DNA of 64,000 nucleotides from ASV31 sp965229765. Lineage in GTDB: Bacteria > Pseudomonadota > Alphaproteobacteria > Rhodobacterales > Rhodobacteraceae. The notes beneath the pieces are model-generated. The model saw only the letters and a list, made by a program, of their open reading frames with translations. It was not told where the DNA came from and did not search any database. Location of the stretch: contig CBDDJT010000002.1 of NCBI GenBank assembly GCA_965229765.1, positions 744,001 to 808,000 on the forward strand, given 5' to 3'. The position numbers and the translations under genes were made by a program. Of the stretch, positions 53,895 through 61,494 are shown piece by piece. The first letter of the stretch is position 1, and every line of letters starts with the position of its first letter.

Positions 53895-54536
53895 ATGATG
53901 ACCCCCGCCGAAGCAAGCCGGGCGACGCTGGAAATCTGCAAGATGGCGCCCGTGATCCCGGTGCTGGTGATCGAGGATGTCACCCATGCCCGTCCGCTGG
54001 CCGAGGCGCTGGTCGCGGGTGGCCTGCCCGCACTGGAAGTCACGCTGCGCACGCCCGCGGCACTGGACGTGATCCGCGCCATGGCCGCGGTGCCCGGTGG
54101 CATCGTGGGGGCCGGCACACTGCTGACCCCCGCGGACGTGAAGGCCGCCAAGGCCGCCGGCGCACGGTTTGGCGTCTCTCCGGGCGCGACCGACAGGCTG
54201 TTGGCCGCCTGCGAGGAGGAAGAACTGCCGCTTCTGCCCGGCGCCGCCACCGCGACCGAGGCGATGCGCCTTCTGGAGCGTGGCTATACCACGGCCAAGT
54301 TCTTTCCCGCCGAGGCGATCGGCGGCGCGCCGGCGCTGAAATCGCTGGCCGCACCCCTGCCGCAGATCACCTTCTGTCCCACGGGCGGCATCGGCCCCGA
54401 CAATGCGCACGAATACCTGTCGCTTCCCAACACGGTCTGCGTCGGCGGGTCGTGGGTGGCGCCAAGGGACAAGATGGCCGCAGGCGACTGGGCGGAGATA
54501 GAGACACTGGCGCGCGCGGCCGCAAGCCTGGGTTAA
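53895..54536 (+). CDS. eda: 2-keto-3-deoxy-6-phosphogluconate aldolase
   Basis: A 213-residue TIM-barrel class I aldolase splitting KDPG into pyruvate and glyceraldehyde-3-phosphate. The Schiff-base lysine lies in TTAKFFPAEAIGG, and LEVTLRTPAALDVIR and CPTGGI are typical. AAGGAG precedes ATG 53895. It forms an operon with edd. Confidence 0.96.
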   Translation: MMTPAEASRATLEICKMAPVIPVLVIEDVTHARPLAEALVAGGLPALEVTLRTPAALDVIRAMAAVPGGIVGAGTLLTPADVKAAKAAGARFGVSPGATDRLLAACEEEELPLLPGAATATEAMRLLERGYTTAKFFPAEAIGGAPALKSLAAPLPQITFCPTGGIGPDNAHEYLSLPNTVCVGGSWVAPRDKMAAGDWAEIETLARAAASLG

Positions 54537-54811
54537 TCCGGATTGCCGCGCGCCCGGCTGCGCCAGCCGCCACGGCGGCGCGGTGCCGCGGCGCCGGCTA
54601 GCCCATCGGTCAGGACCTGTGTCATCGGATGGTCCGGCGCGCCCACGCCGTAGCTTTCGAGAAGAAGGCGTATCGCGGCGTCGGGGGCAAAGTCCTGCGG
54701 AAGGCGAATGGCCCAGTCGAGAAAGATCGACCGGCATTCGGGCGGACCTATGCCCTCGATCCGGTAGGCTTCGCGGATCAGGCCGATCCGGTCGATATCG
54801 TCCAGCGTCAT
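54533..54811 (-). CDS. Small conserved protein behind glnE (92 aa)
   Basis: The ATG overlaps the glnE stop (ATGA), so translation is coupled. The 92-residue product opens MTLDDIDRIGLIREAYRIEGI and has CRSIFLDWAIRLPQDFAPDAAIRLLL. It is mostly helical with a basic C-terminus. Genes of this size are found next to glnE in related bacteria. Function unknown. It is convergent with eda, overlapping by 4 bases. Confidence 0.75.
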   Translation of the reverse strand: MTLDDIDRIGLIREAYRIEGIGPPECRSIFLDWAIRLPQDFAPDAAIRLLLESYGVGAPDHPMTQVLTDGLAGAAAPRRRGGWRSRARGNPD

Positions 54812-57630
54812 GGGGCGCCCTTCTGGCTGTCTGGCAGGTCCGGTCTGCCCGCTGATATGGGAGAGCCAAGCGCGCCTGTCACCACCCTGTCTGCCGCGGC
54901 GGCGCGCTCGGCCAGCGCCGCTTCAAGCGTCGCCATGTCGGCCATACCCGTTTCGCGGAGGACAAAGGCGCGCCCGCCTTCGCCGATCGCGTCAGGGTCC
55001 AGAGTGTCGCCCGTCAGAAGGCGCGCCGCGGACTGAAGCTGCCAGCAAAGCCGATAGCTGTCCCGCACGATCGCCACCTGTGCGTCGGTCAGCCATCCAC
55101 GGGCCGCGCCGGCGGCTAGCTGGCCATCGACATCGTTGTCGGGCGCCCCGGACAAAAGCGCCGAGGTCTGGGCCAGAAGCTCTGCATCCTGCATCCGCCC
55201 GGGGCCGCGCTTGGGTTCCAGCGCGCTTTCGGCAGGCCGGGCAGAGGCAAGACGCGCCCGCATCTCTGCCACGTCCGCAAGAATGGCGGCGGGGTCCTTC
55301 TCTTGGGCCAGCAGGTCGCGGCGGAACGCCTCGACGTCCCTGCCCAGGCCCGCATCGCCTGCCACGGCGCGTGCGCGGGTCAGCGCCAGATGCTCCCACG
55401 TCCATGCTTCGTCTTGCTGGTAGCTCTGAAAGGCGGCGAAAGAGGTCGCGACAGGGCCCTGCCGGCCCGAGGGCCGCAAACGCATGTCGACTTCGTAAAG
55501 CTTGCCGCCTGCCATCGGCGCGGTAAGGGCGGTGACCATGGCCTGCGTCAGGCGCGCGTAATAGGCGCGTGCGGCCAGCGGGCGGCGGCCGTCGGACGCC
55601 TCAACCCCGGCGGCATCGTAGATCACGATCAGGTCCAGGTCCGACATCGCCGACAGGCGCGAGGACCCCAGCGATCCCATGCCAAGAACCACCGCCCCCC
55701 GCCCCGGCGGCGACCCGTGCTTGCCCGTGAACTCTGCCACGACCACAGGCCAGAGCGCGGCCAGAATGGCATCTGCAAGTTCGGCGTATTGGCGGCCGGC
55801 CGTGTCCGCGTCGATCAGGCCGCGCAACTGATGCACGCCGATCCGGAAATGCCACTCTCTGGCAAGGCGCCGCGCGGTATCCAGGCGCGCCTCGTAGTCG
55901 GTCTGTTCGGCCAGAGCATCCGACAGCGACGCCGTCAGCGCCTTGCGTCCGGGCCAGCGCGCAAAGAAATCACCTCCGATCACAGCGTCCAGAACCTGTG
56001 CGTTGCGTCCCAAGTAATGCGCCAGCCCCGGCGCCGTGGCGGCGATATCGACGATCAGGTCGATCAGGTGGGGGTTGGCCTCGAACAGCGAGAACAATTG
56101 CACGCCTGCCGGAAGGCCCGACAGGAACCCGTCGAACTGCACCAGTGCCTCTTCGGGCCGCGCCGCCTTTTGCAGGCGGGCCAGTATCTCGGGGCGCAAC
56201 CGGTTGAAGATTTCCACGGCGCGGTCAGAACGGAGGGCGGGATACCGCTTCCATCCATCGACGATGTCGCGCGCCTTGTCCGATATCTCGGGCGCGGGGC
56301 GGGCCGCGCCGGGGGCGAAGAAGCCCTCTGTCAGCGCGTGCACCCGGTCCAGGCGTTCTGCGATTTCAGCGCGCAATCCCGTTGCGTCACGGCCCATGAA
56401 CGCGGCCAGCCGGTCAAAGCCCTCGGCCGAGGTCGGGAGCGCATGTGTCTGGGCATCGGCGATCATCTGAAGCCGGTGCTCGACCTCGCGATGCGCGCGG
56501 TAGTCATCGGTCAGCTGTTGCGCCACCTCCCCGGGGACCCAGCCACGTGCGGTGAGGCGCGCCAGGCCCGGCACCGTCCCGCGCACCCGCAGCTCGGCAT
56601 CCCGTCCCCCCGCGATCAGTTGCCGTGTCTGGGTGAAGAACTCGATCTCGCGGATGCCGCCGGCGCCCAGCTTCATGTCATGGCCTTCAAGCTGGCGCTT
56701 TCCCCCCAGCTTCTTGTGTTCGCGGATACGCAGGCGCATGTCGTGGGCATCCTGGATCGCCGCGAAGTCGAGGTGCCGGCGCCAGACGAACGGGCGCAGG
56801 CGGTCCAGAAAGCCCTGCCCTGCCGCGATGTGCCCGGCCGCGGGCCGCGCCTTGATATAGGCGGCACGCTCCCATGTGCGGCCTTCAGCCTCATAGTAGC
56901 TTTCGGCGGCGTTCATCGACAGGCACACGGGTGTGACGGCGGCATCGGGGCGCAGGCGCAGGTCAGTCCGGAAGACATAGCCGTCGCCCGTCAACTCGCT
57001 CAGTGTCGCGGTCATCCGCCGGGTGGCCCGCACCAGCACCGCGCGCGCCTCGTGCAGGTCGTCGGGGTCGTAGAGATCGCCGTCGAACAGGCAGATCAGG
57101 TCGATGTCGGACGAATAGTTCAACTCGTCCGCCCCCATCTTGCCCATGGCCAGCGCCACCCAGCCACCGGTGTCATCGGGGTCGGTGCCGCGCCGCAAGG
57201 GCAGCTTGCCCCGCGCCATGTCGGGCGCCAGCGCAACCCGAAAAGCCCGGTCCACCGCGATGTCGGCCAGCCGCGTCAGCGCGCCCGTCACCTTTTCCAG
57301 TGGCCATGCACCGCCAAGGTCCGCCAGCGCCGCAAGCAGCGCCACGCGCTGCTTTGCCTGCCGCAGCCCGGGCCCGACCGCCGCACCCGAAAGCGCCGCT
57401 GCCCCGGACAGGACATGCGACAACGCCAAGTCGGGGTCGTCGGACAGCGCGGCAGCCAGCCAGTCGCGCTCTTTTCCGATCAGGCCCGAAAGGTATGGCG
57501 AACAGCCCGCTGTCCCCGCCAGAAGCGCACGCAACTCTGGCGCGAGTTCGGGAAACAACGCCGCGGCCTCGGCCCCGCGTTCGGGGTCGTGCGGATCGGG
57601 ACAGCGGGTCAATCTTGCGGCAAGGCTCAT
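54808..57630 (-). CDS. glnE: Glutamine synthetase adenylyltransferase/deadenylyltransferase
   Basis: A 940-residue GlnE with two nucleotidyltransferase domains, controlling glutamine synthetase by adenylylation. The motifs are MGKMGADELNYSSDIDLICLFD (about residue 170, deadenylylation domain) and GMGSLGSSRLSAMSDLDLIVIYD (about 655, adenylylation domain), both with the paired aspartates. ATG 57630 begins MSLAARLTR, near the usual length of 945; the frame is open upstream but not GlnE-like. Length and both domains are intact. Confidence 0.96.
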   Translation of the reverse strand: MSLAARLTRCPDPHDPERGAEAAALFPELAPELRALLAGTAGCSPYLSGLIGKERDWLAAALSDDPDLALSHVLSGAAALSGAAVGPGLRQAKQRVALLAALADLGGAWPLEKVTGALTRLADIAVDRAFRVALAPDMARGKLPLRRGTDPDDTGGWVALAMGKMGADELNYSSDIDLICLFDGDLYDPDDLHEARAVLVRATRRMTATLSELTGDGYVFRTDLRLRPDAAVTPVCLSMNAAESYYEAEGRTWERAAYIKARPAAGHIAAGQGFLDRLRPFVWRRHLDFAAIQDAHDMRLRIREHKKLGGKRQLEGHDMKLGAGGIREIEFFTQTRQLIAGGRDAELRVRGTVPGLARLTARGWVPGEVAQQLTDDYRAHREVEHRLQMIADAQTHALPTSAEGFDRLAAFMGRDATGLRAEIAERLDRVHALTEGFFAPGAARPAPEISDKARDIVDGWKRYPALRSDRAVEIFNRLRPEILARLQKAARPEEALVQFDGFLSGLPAGVQLFSLFEANPHLIDLIVDIAATAPGLAHYLGRNAQVLDAVIGGDFFARWPGRKALTASLSDALAEQTDYEARLDTARRLAREWHFRIGVHQLRGLIDADTAGRQYAELADAILAALWPVVVAEFTGKHGSPPGRGAVVLGMGSLGSSRLSAMSDLDLIVIYDAAGVEASDGRRPLAARAYYARLTQAMVTALTAPMAGGKLYEVDMRLRPSGRQGPVATSFAAFQSYQQDEAWTWEHLALTRARAVAGDAGLGRDVEAFRRDLLAQEKDPAAILADVAEMRARLASARPAESALEPKRGPGRMQDAELLAQTSALLSGAPDNDVDGQLAAGAARGWLTDAQVAIVRDSYRLCWQLQSAARLLTGDTLDPDAIGEGGRAFVLRETGMADMATLEAALAERAAAADRVVTGALGSPISAGRPDLPDSQKGAP

Positions 57631-57708
57631 GCCGCCGAGTTGAGGCGAGGCGTGCGCCGGGGTCAAGCGGGCTTGCACAGTGACCGCAGGCTTCCCATAA
57701 CGCCAGCC

Positions 57709-58176
57709 ATGAGCAAAAGCATGACACGTGTGATCGCGGCACTGGATGCCGCGGGGCTGGCCGCAGAGATCAAGGAAACCGACGCCGCGCGAACGGCGCA
57801 GGAAGCCGCGGATGCGGTCGGCTGCCATATCGATCAGATCGCCAAGTCCATCATCTTCCGGGCCGAGACAAGTGGTGCGGCGGTGCTGTTCCTGACAGCC
57901 GGAGGAAACCGCGTGGATGCGGCCAAGGCCACCGCGCTTGCCGGCGAGGCGCTTGACAAGGCCGACGCCGCCCTGATCCGGGCACAGACGGGCTTTGCCA
58001 TCGGGGGCGTCTCGCCCGTTGGCCACCTGTCGCCGATCCGTGCGTGGATGGATCCGCGCCTGCTGGAATTCGACGTTGTCTGGGCTGCGGCGGGCACGCC
58101 CCGGCACGTCCTTGCCATTGCGCCGGGCGATCTGGTGCGCGTCACCGGCGCAACGGTCGCTGACTTCACCGGCTAG
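57709..58176 (+). CDS. YbaK/EbsC-family aminoacyl-tRNA deacylase-like protein
   Basis: A 155-residue protein of the YbaK/ProX family, which hydrolyses mischarged Cys- or Ala-tRNA-Pro or related substrates. It carries the helix QEAADAVGCHIDQIAKSIIF (catalytic Lys in AKSIIF), and VGHLSPIRAWMDPRLLEFDVVWAAAG. ATG 57709 is used; ATG 57721 is an alternative. It is divergent from glnE. Confidence 0.88.
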   Translation: MSKSMTRVIAALDAAGLAAEIKETDAARTAQEAADAVGCHIDQIAKSIIFRAETSGAAVLFLTAGGNRVDAAKATALAGEALDKADAALIRAQTGFAIGGVSPVGHLSPIRAWMDPRLLEFDVVWAAAGTPRHVLAIAPGDLVRVTGATVADFTG

Positions 58177-58376
58177 CGGCGGCGCGACAGGGCATCGCGA
58201 TCCGCCCCACCGATGCGCCGACGCTGCGCCGTGTCGCCCCCGCTGATGAGGAGAAGGTCATCCTCCGGCCATGCCGGTTCCGGAAGACGAGCGTCTGTGC
58301 CATCGCGCAGGCACCAGAGCGCCGGGGGGCCGCGCAGGCGCGGGCCATCAGACCCGCCGAGACCCAGGCAGGCTGT
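58173..58376 (-). pseudogene. Truncated C-terminal remnant of a host gene (disrupted by prophage)
   Basis: The minus-strand frame ends with TAG at 58173-58175 and reads CLGLGGSDGPRLRGPPALW...LPEPAWPEDDLLLISGGDTAQRRRIGG with well-behaved GC3-rich codons. Reading upstream, this character is lost at about 58376, where the prophage end lies. The product has no recognised family. The 5' part of the gene should lie beyond the far end of the prophage. Disruption is inferred. Confidence 0.4.
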
Positions 58377-58402
58377 GCGTTGACACCTAATCCTGCAGTG
58401 AG

Positions 58403-58440
58403 GGCGGAAGAGGGCGGATGAATGGGGATGAGGCCGGATG
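58403..58440. repeat. Short direct repeats near the prophage left end
   Basis: GGCGGA at 58403 and 58413, GGATGA at 58417 and 58425, and CGGATG at 58414 and 58434 recur within 40 bases. Mu transposase binds repeated sites near the phage ends; these might be such sites. Repeat conservation is imperfect. Confidence 0.35.
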
Positions 58441-58661
58441 GGCCTTGTTTTCAAGGCTGCGACGTGTGGTGACGGCGCTGGCGGGGCGGTTTGGGCGTGT
58501 CATGCAGTCGGGGCCGAAACGGCGCTGTCGGGCGGGCTGGGGCGCCTGGGCGCGGTGATGGGCGGGGTGTGGCGCGGACGCGCGAAAAGCCCTTTTAAAC
58601 AAGGATGAAACGGGCCTTCAGGGAAGGCTTCAATGCCTCCAAAGCGGTCAGCGCAGCGCAA

Positions 58662-58781
58662 GGAAGTGGGAACTGCGCTTCCCAGTTCTCTCGCGAGTTC
58701 CCACTTCCGGGTTAACCGCCGGAGCACAAAGGAAAAACCGCCGACCAAATGGCATGATCGGCGGCCTGGAACTGGGAAGCG
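58662..58781. repeat. Interlocked inverted repeats (pseudoknot topology)
   Basis: Two exact 13-bp inverted repeats interlock: GGAAGTGGGAACT (58662-58674) pairs with 58696-58708, and CGCTTCCCAGTTC (58676-58688), which lies in the loop of the first pair, pairs with 58769-58781. A third hairpin, the terminator at 58733-58764, sits between. As RNA the first two would be an H-type pseudoknot; as DNA they could be protein sites. Confidence 0.8.
58733..58764 (-). terminator. Rho-independent terminator of the membrane-protein gene
   Basis: On the minus strand CCGCCGA-N13-TCGGCGG is followed by TTTTTCC. It starts 32 bases after the stop codon of the gene at 58796-59533. Confidence 0.8.
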
Positions 58782-58795
58782 ATTTTCGGGAAGCC

Positions 58796-59533
58796 CTACT
58801 CGAAAGACAGATCGAACAGTTTCCAGCTTCGTGGATCGTAGGGATCGCTTTCGGGCGTCACCAGCTGCAGATCGCAGAACCACCAGGTGCGGATCATCGC
58901 ACCGAAGCCGTTCTGGCTGTCCACATAGGAGCGGATGGCATAGCGGTGCCGGCCCTTGTAGATCGTGGTGTAATCGAACGTCGGAAAATCGGCCGTGGCA
59001 GGGGCGCGGAGGTTCGCCTCGACAAGACGCCGGCATCGGATCAGCGCCTCGACGGATACGTCCCTGGCATCGAGTTCGTTGAAGTGGCCGGTGAACCTTT
59101 CGGGTATGTTCAACCGCTCGTTCTCGCACCAACCGAAGACATCTAGCGCGAGGAGCTCCGGCGACTTCGTTCCGGCATAGTCCCCCATGCACGTCATGAA
59201 CGTCGAGAAAGCCTCCTCGGGCGCGCCGGCTTGATTCATGAACGCCGCCACGAGCTCTTCGCGGCGACCGGCACGGAGATCCCTGTAGCCGTCCAATGTC
59301 AGGCCGTCATAGCGCTCCAGTGTCCGGCCGAAGGCGTCCTCAGGTTGCTCTTCGGGCACGGCGCTGACATCCGAGGTTGGAGCTTCGCCCGTGTCGGCCG
59401 TGTCGGCCGTGTCCTCCAGCGTCGACCCCCACCATACAAGGAGGACGAAGACGACGACGATCACCACGAATGACTTCAGGAGGAAAAGAACGAAGCGGGT
59501 CAGAAGATTTGGGCGGGCCGGGGCATCGGACAT
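58796..59533 (-). CDS. Membrane-anchored prophage protein, unknown function (cargo or immunity candidate)
   Basis: The 245-residue product has one N-terminal membrane helix (LLTRFVLFLLKSFVVIVVVFVLLVWW), a Thr/Asp/Glu-rich linker (about 38-65), and a soluble, probably extracytoplasmic domain with four Cys (MTCMG, WCENER, RCRRL, FCDLQ). The C-terminal segment CRRLVEANLRAPATADFP...SYVDSQNGFGAMIRTWW resembles a widespread C-terminal module of unknown function. The gene lies between the prophage left end and the repressor and has its own terminator. That is where transposable phages carry accessory genes. Superinfection exclusion or host-fitness roles are possible but not shown. Confidence 0.75.
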   Translation of the reverse strand: MSDAPARPNLLTRFVLFLLKSFVVIVVVFVLLVWWGSTLEDTADTADTGEAPTSDVSAVPEEQPEDAFGRTLERYDGLTLDGYRDLRAGRREELVAAFMNQAGAPEEAFSTFMTCMGDYAGTKSPELLALDVFGWCENERLNIPERFTGHFNELDARDVSVEALIRCRRLVEANLRAPATADFPTFDYTTIYKGRHRYAIRSYVDSQNGFGAMIRTWWFCDLQLVTPESDPYDPRSWKLFDLSFE

Positions 59534-59564
59534 TGAATGAACTCTCCAAGAAAGAATGGCGTTC

Positions 59565-60242
59565 CTATGTAATCGTGCAGCCCGCCCATACTACCTGACC
59601 GAGCACGGTCAGGCCAGCGGTCGCGTCCCTTGCGCGATACTCGGGCGGGGTGGTGATGTCGTCGGCGCCGTAGGCGACCGAGCCGCCGTCGGGCAGCCAC
59701 ATGACGCGCGAGGCGACCAGGTCGAGGCCGTCGCGCCAGAGCCAGGTGCGGACGGGGCCGGCGCGCGGGGCGTTGCGATCGAGCAGGACGAGCGCGCCGG
59801 GCGGGACGCAATCGGGCAGGCGCGTGCGGGTGGCGACGGCGCAGGCCAGGCGCGCGGGATCGAGGCCGGCCTGGCCGAGCCAATCGCGCGAGAACGCTTC
59901 CGGCACCGGGCGGGACTGGCGCGCGAGATCGTGCCAGGGAATGGGCAGGTAGCCGGCGCGCAGCGCCTCGGCCTTGCCCAGGTCGGTGCCCGATGCGGCC
60001 TCGGCCAGACCCAGTGAGACTTCTCCGCTCGCCTGCCTTGGCGGGCCAAAGTAGACCTCAAGCCCCAGCACCTCGGCCAAGCGGCGCAGGTTCTCGAAGT
60101 TGTAGCGCTTTGAGCCGCCTTCGCTGCTCAGCCTCATGTTCTTGATAAGCGCAGGGTTTCCGACCGCAAGCCGAGAGGCGGCCGCATCTGACAGACCAGT
60201 TCGCGCGAGCGCCTGATCGATGGTTTCAAGCACATCATCCAC
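59565..60242 (-). CDS. Phage C repressor (HTH plus S24-like C-terminus)
   Basis: The 225-residue product has an N-terminal HTH-like region (LARTGLSDAAASRLAVGNPALIKNMRL; LRRLAEVLG) and a C-terminal domain like the S24/LexA fold (VPPGALVLLDRNAPRAGPVRTWLW, ending VLGQVVWAG). It is transcribed away from the operator block at 60254-60340 and probably represses it. The start is GTG 60242. A Ser-Lys autocleavage pair is not clear by eye. Confidence 0.8.
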   Translation of the reverse strand: MDDVLETIDQALARTGLSDAAASRLAVGNPALIKNMRLSSEGGSKRYNFENLRRLAEVLGLEVYFGPPRQASGEVSLGLAEAASGTDLGKAEALRAGYLPIPWHDLARQSRPVPEAFSRDWLGQAGLDPARLACAVATRTRLPDCVPPGALVLLDRNAPRAGPVRTWLWRDGLDLVASRVMWLPDGGSVAYGADDITTPPEYRARDATAGLTVLGQVVWAGCTIT

Positions 60243-60253
60243 ACCCCAGCATT

Positions 60254-60340
60254 AGCCATAAGTGGCCAACTTGGCAATGGAGTGCGCAAGATCACAAGTT
60301 GTAGCCATAAACGGCTTGACTGTTATAGCCGCTTTCGGCT
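60254..60340. promoter_or_regulatory. Prophage operator block: repeated AGCC-N5-CGGCT sites
   Basis: Between the divergent repressor and Ner-like genes, three related sites occur: AGCC-ATAAG-TGGCC (60254-60267), AGCC-ATAAA-CGGCT (60303-60316) and AGCC-GCTTT-CGGCT (60327-60340). Each has inverted AGCC/GGCT half-sites with a 5-base centre; the second abuts the -35 and the third reaches the -10 of the early promoter. A separate IR, GCCAA-C-TTGGC, is at 60266-60276. Confidence 0.75.
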
Positions 60341-60345
60341 ATTGT
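60316..60345 (+). promoter_or_regulatory. Early promoter of the prophage (toward the Ner-like gene)
   Basis: TTGACT (60316-60321), an 18-base spacer and TATTGT (60340-60345) form a sigma70-type promoter. The predicted start of transcription (about 60351-60353) coincides with the ATG at 60353, which lacks a ribosome site, so the mRNA may be leaderless. Confidence 0.65.
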
Positions 60346-60352
60346 CGCCGAC

Positions 60353-60601
60353 ATGAGCAGCGCAAGAAACTCCCTCCTCCGCCTCTGCGAGCAGCTTTCG
60401 CGCTTCGAGAACGTGACCCACTGGGCGATCTCGATGCGCTGCTTCGGCAAGGGCGACTACTTCGACAGGTTGATGCGCGGGAGCCACCCGCGCACCGACA
60501 CCTATGAACGCGCCCTTCAATGGTTCAGCGACCACTGGCCCGAGGACCTTGAATGGCCGCGGGACATCCAGCGACCTGTGCAGAAGAAGGGGGCAGCGTG
60601 A
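60353..60601 (+). CDS. Ner/Cro-like early regulator (82 aa)
   Basis: A short, probably DNA-binding protein in the position of ner/cro: first early gene, divergent from the repressor. The product includes CEQLSRFENVTHWAISMRCFGKGDYFDRLMRG and YERALQWFSDHWPEDLEW, an HTH-like helical pattern. Homology to known Ner is not demonstrable by eye. The stop overlaps the next ATG (TGATG). Confidence 0.65.
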   Translation: MSSARNSLLRLCEQLSRFENVTHWAISMRCFGKGDYFDRLMRGSHPRTDTYERALQWFSDHWPEDLEWPRDIQRPVQKKGAA

Positions 60602-60864
60602 TGGTCCGCCCCCTGCACGAGCGCCCCGGACATCCGGGCCACGCCGAGACCAAACGTCGGCTTGCCGCCGCGCACCGCCAGTTCCTAGAAGCGGAGCGCG
60701 CGCAACTCGAACAGGAAGTCCTCGGCAACGGAGGCCTCAAGGAGCCCCTCCTTTCGGTACGCGTCGATGTATCGGCTGGCGCTGCCGCGCATGTGGTCGG
60801 CCACGTCGCGGGCGTCACTGTCGATATCCATTTTCGCAATGAGGGAGATCAGCATGGTCTCTAG
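60601..60864 (+). CDS. Small prophage early protein, doubtful (87 aa)
   Basis: Starts at ATG 60601 overlapping the previous TGA (TGATG). The first 40 residues (HAETKRRLAAAHRQFLEAERAQLEQEVL) are a plausible helix, but the rest overlaps the minus-strand gene at 60685-60912 and looks like an antisense shadow. One of the two is probably not real in full. Confidence 0.4.
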   Translation: MVRPLHERPGHPGHAETKRRLAAAHRQFLEAERAQLEQEVLGNGGLKEPLLSVRVDVSAGAAAHVVGHVAGVTVDIHFRNEGDQHGL

Positions 60865-60912
60865 GACGCGGCACTTCGCCTCCAGCAGTCGAATTCGATC
60901 GTCTGTTCTCAT
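60685..60912 (-). CDS. Small prophage protein on the minus strand (75 aa)
   Basis: Translation starts at ATG 60912 with an excellent GGAGG at 6 bases. The product MRTDDRIRLLEAKCRVLETM...ISLIAKMDIDSDARDVADHM is helical, a probable coiled-coil or dimerisation arm. It is antisense to most of 60601-60864. Function unknown. Confidence 0.65.
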   Translation of the reverse strand: MRTDDRIRLLEAKCRVLETMLISLIAKMDIDSDARDVADHMRGSASRYIDAYRKEGLLEASVAEDFLFELRALRF

Positions 60913-60931
60913 TGGTTTCCTCCATCGGGTC

Positions 60932-61198
60932 TTGAACACGGCCGATGGTAGGACGGTCCCGGCGGGGGCGCAGCCCCCCACCCCCAGCGCGCCCGCCGGG
61001 GCCACCCCGACCCGAGATGCCCGCCCTGGATGCGGGCGAGCCAGGCCGCGCCTCTCCTCCTCCCTGGGCGCGGCCTGGCGCCATGCGGCACGGGCCGCCC
61101 GGCGGCTGGACGACAGCCTGCTGGGCGATGCCCTGGGCGCGGTGGCGCTGATGGCGTTCCTGGTCTCGGCGCTGTTCCTGACCTGGGGGGCGTCGTGA
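60932..61198 (+). CDS. Possible small membrane protein, start uncertain
   Basis: The frame ending at 61198 (TGA overlapping the ATG of the next gene) finishes with DDSLLGDALGAVALMAFLVSALFLTWGAS, a membrane helix. No ATG or GTG start with a ribosome site is seen; TTG 60932 is the first candidate. The middle is Pro/Arg-rich. Real boundaries unknown. Confidence 0.35.
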   Translation: MNTADGRTVPAGAQPPTPSAPAGATPTRDARPGCGRARPRLSSSLGAAWRHAARAARRLDDSLLGDALGAVALMAFLVSALFLTWGAS

Positions 61199-61494
61199 TG
61201 GCCGGGCGCAAGGGACAGGTCGTGCGGAAGCCGCGCCGGAACCCGGCGGCGGGGCTGGCCGTGAAGAAGAAGGGTGGCACCTGGGCCGTCTTCGACGGCG
61301 AGCACGTGGTGTCGGGCGGATATGCGAACAGGGACCGCGCCATGACGCGGCTGGAGGCGATCGCCGAGGCCCGGCGCTATCGCACGCGGCCCTGCCTGAC
61401 CTGCGGCCAGAGCTTCAAGAGCGAGGGGGCACACAACCGCATGTGCAACGGCTGCCGCGCCGCCGCCGGCAACGACATCCAGATGGTGTGGTGA
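61198..61494 (+). CDS. Zinc-ribbon prophage protein (98 aa)
   Basis: A 98-residue product. The basic N-terminus (MAGRKGQVVRKPRR) precedes GTWAVFDGEHVVSGGYANRDRAMTRLEAIAEARRY, and a four-Cys CLTCGQSFKSEGAHNRMCNGC zinc ribbon. Function unknown; size and zinc ribbon suit a DNA- or RNA-binding early protein. Its stop overlaps the next start (TGATG). Confidence 0.7.
   Translation: MAGRKGQVVRKPRRNPAAGLAVKKKGGTWAVFDGEHVVSGGYANRDRAMTRLEAIAEARRYRTRPCLTCGQSFKSEGAHNRMCNGCRAAAGNDIQMVW

Larger units (their letters stand above)
58177..58795. other. 619-bp stretch: host remnant, prophage left end and inverted-repeat region
   Basis: The left part is the remnant frame (58173-58376). From about 58376 the phage end begins. 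It contains direct repeats GGCGGA/GGATG at 58403-58440 (possible transposase binding sites) and the interlocked inverted repeats at 58662-58781. No other gene is supported here. Confidence 0.5.

Noticed and set aside
55303..58176. Long plus-strand frame running opposite glnE and into the YbaK-type gene
   Set aside because: Only the last 155 codons match a known family; the rest is antisense to GlnE, whose two nucleotidyltransferase motifs are intact.
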